Part shown: positions 48,664-60,279 of the stretch, one piece after another
Layout: each line of letters starts with the position of its first letter
Numbering within the stretch: position 1 is the first letter of the stretch
NCBI GenBank assembly: GCA_905250115.1
Contig: CAJNOI010000098.1
Location: 194,688 to 258,687, forward strand
Length of the DNA: 64,000 bases
DNA from: Adineta steineri
Taxonomy: Eukaryota; Rotifera; Eurotatoria; Adinetida; Adinetidae
Reading direction: 5' to 3'
Program-made: the position numbers and the translations under genes
Notes under the pieces: model-generated
What the model was told of the DNA's origin: nothing
The model's database searches: none
What the model saw: only the letters and a program-made list of their open reading frames with translations

Positions 48664-51282
48664 ATGGCAAATCAAACAATTGCTACCTTCTTGACGTTAC
48701 TGGTAGAGCTTATCTACCGAATTCTGGATCATCAATCAGATCTTACAATTATATGCTCAATGAGAAACGTATGTCAACGATTCAACAACATCGTTGACAC
48801 TTATTATCGATATCAGGTAAATTTTTTTCTATCATCACAATCTGATTTTTATCTAATGACCTTCAGATTATTTTTCGTTCCTATAATCTCTACTTATATA
48901 GAATAACTTCAATAAATCATTTATGAACAATCTATTTCTCACTCAAAATAATTCATTGATTATCACTCTCTCTTCTCAAAAATTCATTTTTAATTATTAT
49001 GACAATATAAAAATAGTGTCATGATAACATAGAAAAAATAATCTATTTCTTTCCTTCTTTTCGATCTCATTTGATTATTCCACGTTTCGACTCAGGTATA
49101 ATGTTATATATATATACCATGATTACATGAGAACGAAAGAAAAAGAGACAAAACATTGTTATTTGCTTTTTACCTGTATCTAACTAGGTTTTTTAATACT
49201 ATTTTGATAATAAAAATGAAATATTGAATGAAAAGAACAGTGTATAAACTAGTTTGTCTTGTTATAAATAACGTCCTAAAAATTCCTATGAGGCATATCT
49301 CCCACTAATATTCGTTCAAGAACATGGGCGACTGTAGGTATACATGGCAGCTGATGTGGATGGAGAGAAGATTGATCTACAGCAATATTCTCATCGAATC
49401 ATATCACTGACACACATATCATCAAAGTGGAACATTGCTTCAAGGTATATTACTTTTAAGGTAAATGTTATTCCATAATAATTAATCCGAAACGCATTTC
49501 AACTGAAACAAGCGTCCGAAGGAGGAAAATTCGAGGATAATTCATTACCACATTGTAAAGTCCAGGAGCATTGATATGGAATGTTTCTCGTATAGCAATT
49601 TAGCATGTATTCGTCTTCTATTCATAATGAATCTAATATTATGAAATAAATTGTTTGACTCTTCACTTATTATATATCAATGTTATTTCATGCATACACC
49701 GATCTGATGCCACCGAAAGCAACAATCGAAATCAGTCAACATTCTCACCAATATAAATCATACGCATGAATCAGGCGAAGATATATTAGTTAGTAGCAAT
49801 TCTTATGTGGAACACATTTTGAGTTACATCAATGGATATGGAAGAAACTCGTTCACCCACTACTTATAAGAACCTATCTTTTGTCGTACCTAGAGAATAC
49901 TGGCAAGCGATCTGCCATACTCTATAACGTTACAAACTATTAATTCTAATACATTGTGCCTAGGGTACATAAACCAACGCTCCACAATTGTTTTTCATCG
50001 AAGCAATTTCCACACTGTTATTCATTCATCAGACGTTTTTCCTTCCTCTACAAGTACTTAAGAATTCCAAGAACTCATAGCTGAAAACTTGCCATCCATG
50101 CGTTACCCTTAGTAATTTTTTTAATTAACTATTTTACGCTATAATCTTGAGTACTGTATAGCATTGAGAATGATACAAATATTGAGACTCATATCCATAC
50201 ACCGTGCAAACTAGTAATATCAACATTCATAGGACTGGTCAAATCTGAGATAGCAACTACCAACTATACTACCCTTTCATGAACACTATCTTTATCTGCA
50301 TTTTTTCATCTAGAAAATCGCCACACTAACTCTCAGGTATAATAAAATCGGAGCAGTTGAAGCGCAACATTTGGCTAATGGATTACGATACAACACAGTG
50401 ATTACTAATCTCTTTTCATCTATATTATGTCTTTACCTGCACTGTTTCATATAGACACACGTGAGACTAGATCTAGAACGGAATCAAATCGGAGATATTG
50501 GAGCACAACATCTGGCTGATGCGTTACAACACAACATAGTAATTCTCATTCTTTTTTTATTTACACAATGTCTTTACCTGCAGCTTTCCATCTAGACCCT
50601 CACCACACTGGATCTTCAACGTAATAAAATCGGAGACGTTGGAGCACAATATTTGGCTGATGCTGTAAGACACAGCACAGTAATTCTCATTCTCTCTTCA
50701 TCCATATTGTAGCTTTACCAGCACTTTCTCATCTAGATACTCACAACACTAAATCTTAAAAATAATAAAATCGGAGATGTTGGAGCACAGCATTTGGCAG
50801 ATGGATTAAGATATAACACAGTAATTCTCATTTTCTTTTTATCAGTATTATGTCCGTGTCTACACTGTTTCATACAGACACTCATCAGACTAGATCTCGG
50901 ATGGAATCAAATCGGAGATGATGGAGCACAACATTTAGCTAATGCATTACGACACAACACAGTAATTATCATCCTCTCATCATCTACATCATGTCTTTAC
51001 CTGTACTATTACACATAGACACTCGCCACACTACATCTTGGGTTGAATAAAATCGGATGTGTTGGAGGACAACATTTAGTTGATGGATTACTACACAATA
51101 CAGTAATTTTCAATCTCTCTTCATCTATGCCATATCGTTCCCTACACTTTTCCATACAAACACTCACTACACTAAGTGTCGAACTTAATAAAATCGGAGA
51201 CGCCACCAGACGTGAGATTAATGAATATGTTGCAGGCAATGAAAGAGCAAGAAATTATATTTCGACATGGAATATGAGTTAG
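48664..51282 (+). CDS. F-box plus leucine-rich-repeat gene
   Basis: Exon 48664-48816 encodes an F-box (TLLVELIYRILDHQSDLTII, then RNVCQRFNNIVDTYYRYQ) and ends in phase 0 at CAG/GTAAAT. The next clear coding sequence is a tandem array of seven LRR exons from 50314, also phase 0: 84-bp exons (28 residues each, consensus LxxLxLxxNxIGDxGAQHLADAL) starting at 50314, 50455, 50596, 50737, 50878, 51019 and 51160, separated by 57-bp introns. The last exon ends with a charged tail and stop at 51282. LRRs of this ribonuclease-inhibitor/NLRC3 type bind partners. About 1.5 kb between the F-box and the array shows no clear exons, so linking the two parts is inference and the gene may be partly decayed. The acceptor of the last LRR exon reads AA instead of AG. 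Confidence 0.6.
48817..50313. other. Stretch between the F-box exon and the LRR array
   Basis: No clear exon. The 140 bases before 50314 resemble a decayed LRR unit (acceptor-like TTTTTTCATCTAG at its end is good, but the coding part is broken). The rest is unassigned. Confidence 0.35.
50314..51282 (+). repeat. 141-bp exon-intron tandem array
   Basis: Seven units with a strict 141-bp period (84-bp LRR exon plus 57-bp intron). Introns start GTAATT or GTGATT and end CAT(A/C)(T/C)AG-like; they share internal sequence such as CTTCATCTA and TTTACCTGCACT. The whole exon-intron unit has therefore been copied. Confidence 0.85.
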
Positions 51283-52378
51283 TGAGCGTCATGCAGATAT
51301 TTTTCTTGTAGTGTAATTTTTACAAATACCATAAAAAAAGCTGCTTAGTTTTAACTTAATCTGCGTTCTACCGATAATGTTTACTTAGACTTCTGCTATC
51401 TGGTGAGGATGATAATGTTTCAGAACAAACAAAGAGATTTGTGAAAAGGTATTTCATGACTCTGCAACACGTGCGAAAATAGGTTTATGTTGTGTATAAT
51501 AATAGTAAACTCTTAAAGATTTTTTCAGTGAAGCAGAAAAGGGTGCTACCTGATAATATGAAACGAGAGAAAATTTTCTGCAATAATGCGGAACCGTGGG
51601 TATGAGTTTTGGATTTAAGATTGATCTCATCAAGCTGTCGTACATACACGTCACACTCACATATTAGCCAAATGTGTTCATATTTGAACCACTGATAATG
51701 GTTTGTTGATAGTTCACATTCATTAAAGAAGGGTTATGACAAATTGTTTTGAAGTATTGACAAATGGCTTGAACAACGATATATAACCATCACAAGTTAT
51801 AAAAGCATAATAATGTAGTTTTGTCAACAAATTCTTGTTGTTTATGCTTGAAAGCTTGAAAGTATACTGAATAACTTGCTATACATCTGTAGTATAAATA
51901 TAAGCCTTAGCAACAATATTGCGAAGAATAAATCGAACGATTTTATCCCATTTATTTATTAATGAAGGTGATAAATATTGACTTTTTATAATCTGTAAAA
52001 GTTACAAATTTCTGCTCAAGTTATTTGTGAATAATTTAGAATGATGAACTACCAACACTCTTTTATGAGTGGTAGGAATATTAACCTATTTCGTTGAAAT
52101 ATAGTGAAGATATTCGAAGTATTCATCCTCCAATGATTTACTGGAGGCCCAATATTCCTCTGAGCAAAAATATTCCTTCTTTTTGTTTCAGTATTATTAT
52201 ACTTTGCATTGAATTTATTGTCGAATAATGATAAGCCATGAGAGTTTTATTTCACTATGATAGGCATACCAAACCGAAATAAAACTTGCATTTCTTATCT
52301 TTACTGGTCAATAAATTTAATACGATGTATTATGAGACTAAAGCGAAGAGGCGAAAGACTTTTATTCAAAGATGTATA
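51283..52378. other. Intergenic region
   Basis: No gene recognised. At about 51594-51660 CCGTGGGTATGAG and CACGTCACACTCACAT form a weak pair resembling the G/T blocks near the left end. Confidence 0.35.
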
Positions 52379-52768
52379 TGTTAGAGGATGATATATATCA
52401 TCCTCTCACCATTTTCTTTTTTTCTTTTCTCTTTCCACATATATATCTTTTCTTTTTTTTCTGTTCTTCTCACATATGTGTACATATGTCTTTGTTCCGT
52501 TTACATATGTTCACATATGTGAGTCATCCTTGGTCTTGTCATTTCTATCATCATGTCCATTTCATCGTCTTTTTCTTTCACCTCGTTCATTTCATCGTCT
52601 CTTACATTGCATCATTTTTTTCTTTGTGAAGCTGGACGATCGTTGTCCAGCTTCACTTTTGTTACGCTGTACTATATATAGCGCTGTTTTAGTTTGAATA
52701 AAATCATCACTATCATCACATCTCCAGCTTCACATCTAGAGTCAGTCACGTCGAGTTACACGCTCACA
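52379..52768 (+). mobile_element. Solo LTR with 5-bp target-site duplication
   Basis: 390 bp starting TGTTAGAGGATGATATATAT (the palindrome GAGGATGATATATATCATCCTC) and ending CGCTCACA. It is flanked by GTATA on both sides (52374-52378 and 52769-52773). The middle is strongly pyrimidine-rich with ACATATGTG repeats; a TATA box (CTATATATAGC, about 52671-52681) and GAATAAAATC follow. No internal retroelement sequence is present. Same layout as the LTR at 25510-25857. Confidence 0.8.
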
Positions 52769-53425
52769 GTATATCACTTAGAAAAAAATTTCTCATCAAC
52801 AACTCAGTACAAAAACATAGTAAGTAATCGCATGAACAAAAATTTCTGTTTAGACGTATTTTCATACAAATAATATTTGCTGTTCTCATCCTTTCTCCTA
52901 TATAAGGGTTTGTTCGATGTGAGACGAAAACAACTAGTATGACAAAGTTGTGTGAATCATATCTATTCCAAAGATGATGATAATGCTACTCATCCATTTT
53001 GTCGTTTTTTATTAAATAAAATAAGCATAGTTATAGAATGGGACGAAACTGTCCCCCTTCTATTCCGCATCAATTCATCATATTGACACGAGATTCGTCT
53101 TACCTAGCTTGCATATAGAAGAATTTATTACTTCATTGATTGCATTGCTTTTGTTTCTTAGGAAGTTGTATCCGTTCTTTTTCGTGTTTCAAAAAAAAAG
53201 TTTTGTTACGAAACGAGTATTGCATTGCACATTGATAAGCCGTTATTTAACTCAATGAGTTCATTGTCGTATCCTACCTTTTTATTTTTCTCTAGAAGTA
53301 TGAAATAGCTTAATAAACATTATCGTCAAAAGCATCGGTCAGTCACTATAATCTATATTATGATGTATCGCTCTAGTAAAGACGCTTGTTAATAAAGAGA
53401 AAGTTGAGACCGAGACATATGAAGA
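52769..53425. other. Spacer between LTR and transporter
   Basis: Probable upstream region of the transporter gene. No other feature recognised. Confidence 0.35.
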
Positions 53426-55354
53426 ATGAAATATCTTATGTTTTATGCATTTTCTCAAGTCTTCATTTTGCTTCAATTATGTATAGAAAAAAGGATACCC
53501 TCAACCACCAAGAAGCTCATATATTTCAATCGTCTTTTAATGATTTTAGGAGACACTCGAACAGTTGAAGTCACACCTCAAGACTCTCGAACGACTGTCA
53601 CTAGTAATAGTTCGGAAATGGAAAATATCGATGAAGGACAATCTGACAATGTTATCAAGATTCCAAAGATTGAGGAAAACATTTTAAAACAGTTTACTCG
53701 CGAAGAGGCTATGAATGACGCCGAAAACTTTGCAATAGAACATGGCCTAGTGGAACATACGTCCCTCTTTCGTCGTGCTGCACTAGCCGCTCGCGATGGT
53801 GACAAGTATGAATCGATTCCCGAGTTAACTGAAGAAGACCGAACGGCACTATTTAACGAGATTCATCATCGATGGAAGCAACCGTGGGCTCTCTATTTCA
53901 TCGCAGCTGTTAATGCTATGGCAGCTGTCGTGCAAGGAATGGATGAGACCGTTGTCAATGGTGCTCAATTGTATTACTTTGAAGAATTCGGAATCACTAA
54001 TAGCTGGCTTCAAGGTCTTATTAATGCTTCACCATATCTTGCTTGTTTCACAATTAGTGTTTGGATGACTGAACCGATGAACAACTTTTTCGGTCGTCGC
54101 GGAACGATCTTCATAATGTGTATCGTTGCTGCTGTCACATCGATTTGGGAAGCTGTCTCACATTCTTGGGTCAACCTAATGATCGCTCGTTTCTTCCTCG
54201 GTATTTCTATTGGTGTCAAATCCACTACTGTGCCCATATATACTGCCGAATCATCACCACCAGCTATTCGAGGAGCACTGACTATGCTTTGGCAAACATT
54301 TACTGCTTTCGGTATTATGCTTGGTTATATTATGGACGTCGCATTCGTCAATGTCCGCCCAGACATATACCTCAATTGGCGTCTTATGCTGGGAAGTACT
54401 TGTGTCGCTCCAGTTGTAGTTTGCTGCATGGTCTGGTTTGGACCTGAATCTCCTCGTTGGTACATGAAGAAGAACCGTTGTTCTAAAGCTTTTCAATGTC
54501 TTCTCCGTCTCCGGGGGGTGCCTCTTCTAGCCGCTCGTGATCTTTACTACATGCACGTCAATATTCGCGTCGAAAAGAATATGAAGGCTGGTCGCAATTT
54601 GATGAAAGAAATGTTCAACATTCCTCGTAATCGTCGCGCTGCACAATCTTCTTTTCTAGTCATGTTCATGCAACAATTCTGTGGTGTTAACATTATAATG
54701 TACTACTCTTCTGTAATTTTCGTTAACGCTGGTGTTTCAGCTAATACGGCTATCTTAGCTTCTCTTGGTGCTGGTATTCTCAACTTTCTTTTTGCTCTTC
54801 CTGCTGTCAAGATCATCGATACTTGGGGCCGTCGTCCACTACTTTTATGGACGTTTCCTATCATGTCAATATGCCTCTTTTTTACCGGTTTCTGCTTTTG
54901 GATTGAATCTGAAAGTGTACGACTTGGTCTCGTCGTACTCGGTATCTATCTTTTCATGATTGCCTATTCTCCTGGTGAAGGACCAGTTCCATTTACATAC
55001 GCTGCTGAAGCCTTTCCACTATATATTCGTGATTTTGGTATGAGTGCAGCCGTAGCGATAACATGGGGATTTTCTTTCCTCTTGTCAGTTTGCTGGCCTT
55101 CGATGTTAATAACTTTCAAGCCTCAAGGTGCATTCTCATTTTATGCGGCATGGTGTCTCATTGGATGGGTAGCCATTTTCTTCATATTACCTGAAACTAA
55201 AGGTCGTACTCTGGAAGAGTTGGATCAAGTCTTCAGTATTCCTACACGTACGCATGCCAAATACCAATTACGCATGTTGAGACGCCGAATTGGAAATTTG
55301 TTTGGAAGTAAAATAGAAATTCAGGGAGAAGAAACTTTATCTTCAGTCCCGTAG
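53426..55354 (+). CDS. MFS sugar/inositol transporter of fungal type
   Basis: Intronless frame, 642 residues. Twelve membrane segments follow a roughly 150-residue cytoplasmic N-terminus. Sugar-porter motifs are present: FFGRRGTIF (loop 2-3), WRLMLGS, PESPRWYM after TM6, MQQFCGVNIIMYYSS in TM7, GRRPLLLWTFP (loop 8-9), YSPGEGPVPFTYAAEAFPLY and PETKGRTLEELDQVFS at the end. The N-terminal REEAMNDAENFAIEHGL, QGMDETVVNGAQLYY, the AESSPPAIRGALTM loop and SPGEGPVPFTYAAEAFPLYIRDFGMS are hallmarks of filamentous-fungal inositol/sugar porters rather than animal GLUTs. Codons end in C or G more often than in neighbours. The first 60 residues (before MENIDEG) look unlike the family, and a TTTTAG/GAGACACT acceptor suggests the true start may be further upstream or at the internal ATG. 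Confidence 0.9.
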   Translation: MKYLMFYAFSQVFILLQLCIEKRIPSTTKKLIYFNRLLMILGDTRTVEVTPQDSRTTVTSNSSEMENIDEGQSDNVIKIPKIEENILKQFTREEAMNDAENFAIEHGLVEHTSLFRRAALAARDGDKYESIPELTEEDRTALFNEIHHRWKQPWALYFIAAVNAMAAVVQGMDETVVNGAQLYYFEEFGITNSWLQGLINASPYLACFTISVWMTEPMNNFFGRRGTIFIMCIVAAVTSIWEAVSHSWVNLMIARFFLGISIGVKSTTVPIYTAESSPPAIRGALTMLWQTFTAFGIMLGYIMDVAFVNVRPDIYLNWRLMLGSTCVAPVVVCCMVWFGPESPRWYMKKNRCSKAFQCLLRLRGVPLLAARDLYYMHVNIRVEKNMKAGRNLMKEMFNIPRNRRAAQSSFLVMFMQQFCGVNIIMYYSSVIFVNAGVSANTAILASLGAGILNFLFALPAVKIIDTWGRRPLLLWTFPIMSICLFFTGFCFWIESESVRLGLVVLGIYLFMIAYSPGEGPVPFTYAAEAFPLYIRDFGMSAAVAITWGFSFLLSVCWPSMLITFKPQGAFSFYAAWCLIGWVAIFFILPETKGRTLEELDQVFSIPTRTHAKYQLRMLRRRIGNLFGSKIEIQGEETLSSVP

Positions 55355-55759
55355 TAAAATTATTCATGTTATTTATAATACATTTTACTTGTTAAATTTA
55401 TTTTTCAGTATATTTTTTTAATACGATAGTGCGGCTTGACTCTTAACAGAAACTCTGCGAAGTTGTTTTGAAGTATATAGTTGAACCATCTGGATACGTC
55501 CTTCGTGTTGATCTTTTTTCATCCATATCTATACTCTTAATTGTTGTTTTTTGTGAAGAATCAATTATTAAGTCAGGTATTGAGAAAGTAGTGAGAAGTT
55601 TTTAAATTTGGTAGTATAAAATTATTTCGCTTTTTATTTTGTAATAAAGTATTTCACGCTTTACAAAAAAAACTGAATCGTAATCTTTTAAGCACCGGTA
55701 CAATACTCAGCAAGGCATTAAATACCAATGAAATATTAAAAAAGGCAATAAAATATGAC

Positions 55760-58700
55760 TTAACTAAAGCTGTAATTTTCTGGAGCATCATATGTATAAT
55801 TCCACGATAAACTGACTCCTTCCAAAGAAGGATGTAAATTTCCCATTTTTTTCAATCGTTTTTGACGTATTAATTTCGCTGCTGAAAGAGTTGGTAATTG
55901 ATTTTGTGAAGTTTTAAGAGATGAAAGATCTTTTTTTAATAAAGCACCATCAACACCTGTTAGATTCTAAATAAAAATATTCAATTAAATTAAACGATAT
56001 CGAAAATAATTCTTCAGAATTATAAATCTATGACATACTTTATTACCAGCTGTTGGATCACCTAAAATCAATTGTTATAATATAATAATTCGATCATAAA
56101 TCATAGCTCATACCTGGTTGTTCTATTTGACATTCATCTTGATGAAAAGCATCCCATCCTGTTGTTTTACATATCTTAGAACAAAAATAAACGTTTCCAC
56201 ATTCTTTACAGGGTGTAAGTCGAACACCTGTACTACGACCACATGTAGCACAAAAATGAAAATCATTATTCGGTCTTAAATAATCAATCGAGTAAGGTAT
56301 GAGACTTTATTAAATTTACTTAGAATTTGTTTGACCAGATTTGCCGTTTGATGAACGAGTATTCGTATGTGTTCGTTGTGAATATGTATGTCCTCTCGTT
56401 ATTCCAGTTGGATGTTCTGTTGATTATCAAAGAAAAGTAAAATAGATAAAATTTTATAAAGATTTTTCTTACCAGGTATTGGTACATTCAATAAGTCCTT
56501 ATCTTTTGTCACTTCCTCACGAAATCGTTTCGCTACCTGAGCAAGTAATTCTTTTCGTTCTTTATATATAAGTCGTTCGTCCGGTGATAATATATGATAT
56601 GGAGTTTGAGCTATTCGAGTATCCTATGAATGAAATATAATTTTCTCATGAGAAATTATTGTAAAAATTAATTTACAGCAAAAAATGAGTAGTAAGCATA
56701 ATCGACGGATGAACCTGATATTTGTTTGACACTAAATCGAACAGGATAAAGTACTTTTGGAGTTTTGTCTACCATTCGTTCAACCTAAATTAAGATTGTT
56801 AAAAAATATGAAAATAATCTTTAGTTTTTAACTAATTTAAACGTACCAATTCTAATCGTTTATTATGAGTCCATCGAGATTCATAAGCAGTTGATACAAC
56901 AGTACATAATGCATTTCCATTTCCTTCTCCAAGTGAAATAGATGGATCTGTTCCTTCATACTCGATAAGTGTATCAACTAATGATTCATTTCCCATAGAA
57001 ATAGCAAGTGAAAGTGGTGTCTGACCATTACATACAACATTAGGATTCGCTTGATGTTTAAGTAAAAGACGAACAATAGATAATGTATCTTCAGTTGCTT
57101 CTCGTGTACATGCTATATGTAAAGGAGTACGACCATGTTGTTGACTTGCCTATAAATTTATTAAATAAAACTTTGTCTTCAATAGTATATAAAACTTATT
57201 TACTGTTTTAAAAGTATCACGAACGGATAAATCGGCAAGTGATAAATATTCTTTATCAACTGGTGATGATTCTACATTAACTTCAGCTCCATGTTCTAAT
57301 AATAGTCGAACAATATCAAGTGCAGTTGGTACTAAACAACCACAAGCAATATGTAATGGAGTTAGATTCGCATGACGTATAGGATTTAATCGACAATTAA
57401 CTTGAGCTTTTTTCTTCAGTAATATTTCAACCATTTCTTTATCACCTGCTCGAATAGCTTCAGCTAAAACTGGTAGTGGCCAATCACTAAGTGAAGGATC
57501 AGCACCACGACGAAGAAGAAGTCTAATTATGATATTAGTTATTAAAAATCTTTCTTATCAAAAACAATCGACCTCATAATCTTTCCTTCCAGAAATTATT
57601 CAATATCTACTAATCTATGTTCTACAAAGTCAATATAGTTTCTCTCTTAAACACATACTTGATAAGTGTATGAACTGATTCTCGAAATTGCCCATCTCGC
57701 ATACGTTCACGAAGAGTATCCGTCAATTCATATCCATAACAATCTATTTATAATTTATAGAAACATATAACAAATAAATTCTTACTTTTATTTTCTCTGT
57801 TATTGGATTTACTTGATTCACCAGAAGGTCCTGATTTATCTTCATCTGGTATACTTATTTCACATACTGATTTTGTTGTTGTTGTTGTATTATCTTTCGG
57901 ACTTGATTGTCTTCCTTCCATTGCGGATGTTGATTTCGAATTTAAAATAATTTCATCGGAATGTTCTAAAGCTGTATTAATTGTTTCTTGTGGATCATTT
58001 CCATAGTAAAATAAAAAGGCAATAGCAAGTGGTGTTAATCCATCATCTGTTAATTGATTAACATTAGCACCAAAATCAAGGAGTATATTTATAGCATCCA
58101 TATGAATATTATGTGTAGCAAAATGTAATGCAGTTAAACCTCGAGAATCACAAACATCAACATAAGTTTGATTATGTAAAAGAAGATCACGAATTTTTTT
58201 AAATTCACCATTATATGCTAATTCTAATAGAACCAATGACGACTTTTCCAATGGTCCAGGATCTGGAAAAGTTAAACGATTATCTAAATAAAAGAAATTA
58301 GAAAATTAAATTTCAAACTATATATATATTTCTACTTGATAAAATTTCATCAATAGGATATGTTGCTTGCTGTTTTAATGGTAAATATTTATTTGTATGA
58401 TAAAATAATTGTTGTTGTTCATATGTTTCATTTGGTATTGGAATATCCACCATTCTTTCATTAAAAACTTTCTCATCTAATATATTTTCATCATTAAAAT
58501 TTGATAGATAAGCATCAAGTTGTGCACGTTTTTCATGCATAACTTTTTGAACTTGATCCGCATGTTCAATTAAATATTGAGTAAATGTCGAATTTTCATT
58601 TTCAATATTTTTACATAATAAAGCATTTGGTTTCTTATTTAAAATATAATCAAAATCAATTATAGTTGAAAGTAATTCATAAGGTGAATACCATGATTGT

Positions 58701-59336
58701 AACATACATGAAGAATCAGTTCGAGGTTTTTTATCAATTATATGAATATCCAAATTAAGTGTCGGATGTGGATAAACAAGACGAACAAGATCATCACTCA
58801 ACCAGAAACCTACATCAGCACATTGAGAAGATTGATACATTAAAATACCTGGACCAAATCGTTCATCATGACGATAAAGACCCTATAAGAAAAATATATT
58901 TTATGTACCTTTTAATTGAAATTAAAATTTAATATACTTTAAATTCGAAAATTTCTGGATTTTGAAAACTACCAAAACCATGTCGTTTATCAGCATAAAA
59001 TGCACCGGTATATGTTTGTTTATCTGGCCAGGATAAAATACCTGTACCATGTTTCTTTTCGGCATATATATCACCAACATATTTCTTTACAAAAAAACAA
59101 TTACATTTTTATGTTAAATTTTATTTACTTACATATTCATCTCTTATAGTTGTGCTTTTTGGCCGTTGTTTACGTCTATTTATTGATATTTTATCTTGGC
59201 TAACATCAGCTGATTCTTTTTCAATTGCATTGTTATTTCTATCGATAGTTATTTTCGTATTAGACTCATCTTCATTAATATCTTTTAATTGTTCTCGAGT
59301 TTGACTGCTTGCTGATTTTCTTGCAACTGTAGTCAT
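55760..59336 (-). CDS. ANKMY1: ANKMY1 (MORN, ankyrin and MYND domain protein)
   Basis: Thirteen exons, all in phase: 59133-59336, 58938-59084, 58336-58882, 58283-57786, 57743-57659, 57522-57204, 57149-56847, 56784-56677, 56623-56473, 56416-56320, 56274-56114, 56061-56039, 55966-55760; 949 residues, close to the human protein. Order: basic N-terminus, MORN repeats (YVGDIYAEKKHGTGILSW, YTGAFYADKRHGFGSF), a linker, ankyrin repeats (DSRGLTALHFATHN, GLTPLAIA, NLTPLHIACG, HGRTPLHIACTRE, GQTPLSLAISMGN), and a MYND zinc finger (CATCGRSTGVRLTPC..C..VYFCSKIC..TGWDAFHQDEC). It ends in a short tail. MYND and ankyrin modules bind proteins; the family is linked to cilia in animals but the function is not settled. 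Typical short introns of about 50 bp. Confidence 0.93.
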
Positions 59337-60279
59337 TTTTCTTATGCCAAGTAATAATGAATCAAAAGAAAAAATTAAACTGAAAAGATCAGTGAACAGA
59401 ACACAAATAAAAAAATATTTCAAGTTTTGTTTATAATCAAACACTTCGTATAAGTGTGTCTGCTGAGAGCATAGAAAAAATACATGGTAGCCATTCACAG
59501 CTGTTGATGCCTAGGAAATCAAATATTTATTTCATACCAGCGAAAGAATCAATAGATGCCGCAAATTTATTAATTTTAATTGAAAAAAATCTTTTTTTTT
59601 CTTCTTCATATATCAAATATTTATTCTACTCTAAAGATTGTATTGATATACTCAATATATTTAAAATAAGAAGACTTTTATTATACTGTATATGTCATCT
59701 GTTATATATCGTATGCAATGTACATAATTGAAAATTTAATTTATTAGAGAGTTTTATTCTTTAACCTTGAAGGTCCTTACAAAGACAATCTAATTTCTTA
59801 CCAAAAGATAAATCATTTATCGTCTAAAGTATTGAACTTTCAGACATTACAGCGCTTGTTAGAACTCTAGCGAAAAAATTATTTAGATAGGACGTCCGCC
59901 ATGGGAAAAGTCAGGACCCTGTAATGCATGTTGCCAATAAAAAATTTTGACTGTCCAAGTGTGCTATAATGTAAGACCTTGACGATATTCATATAAATAT
60001 ATGTTATAGTACTTATTCTTAATTATATATATAAATAACCATCTGAATGACTTGTATTGATAAAAAAATGAAACTTAAACATTCATTAATTTAAAGAATC
60101 CTTGTTTATATTATGAAGTATGTTATGAAGATATTTTTTTATTTTCTATATTTTAATATGATGTCATTAAGTTTGTTACGACCTTTTTCTTATAACTAAT
60201 GTCTAATATGTTTAACTTGAGAAAATAAATATGAATAGATTATTTTATTCGTTTAAAAATAAAATATAAAAACAAATAT
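59337..60279. other. Intergenic region
   Basis: Upstream of ANKMY1 and downstream of the receptor, both on the minus strand. No further feature recognised. Confidence 0.4.

Noticed and set aside
52372..52697. Two overlapping plus-strand ORFs rich in Phe, His and Ser
   Set aside because: They are translations of the pyrimidine-rich middle of the LTR.
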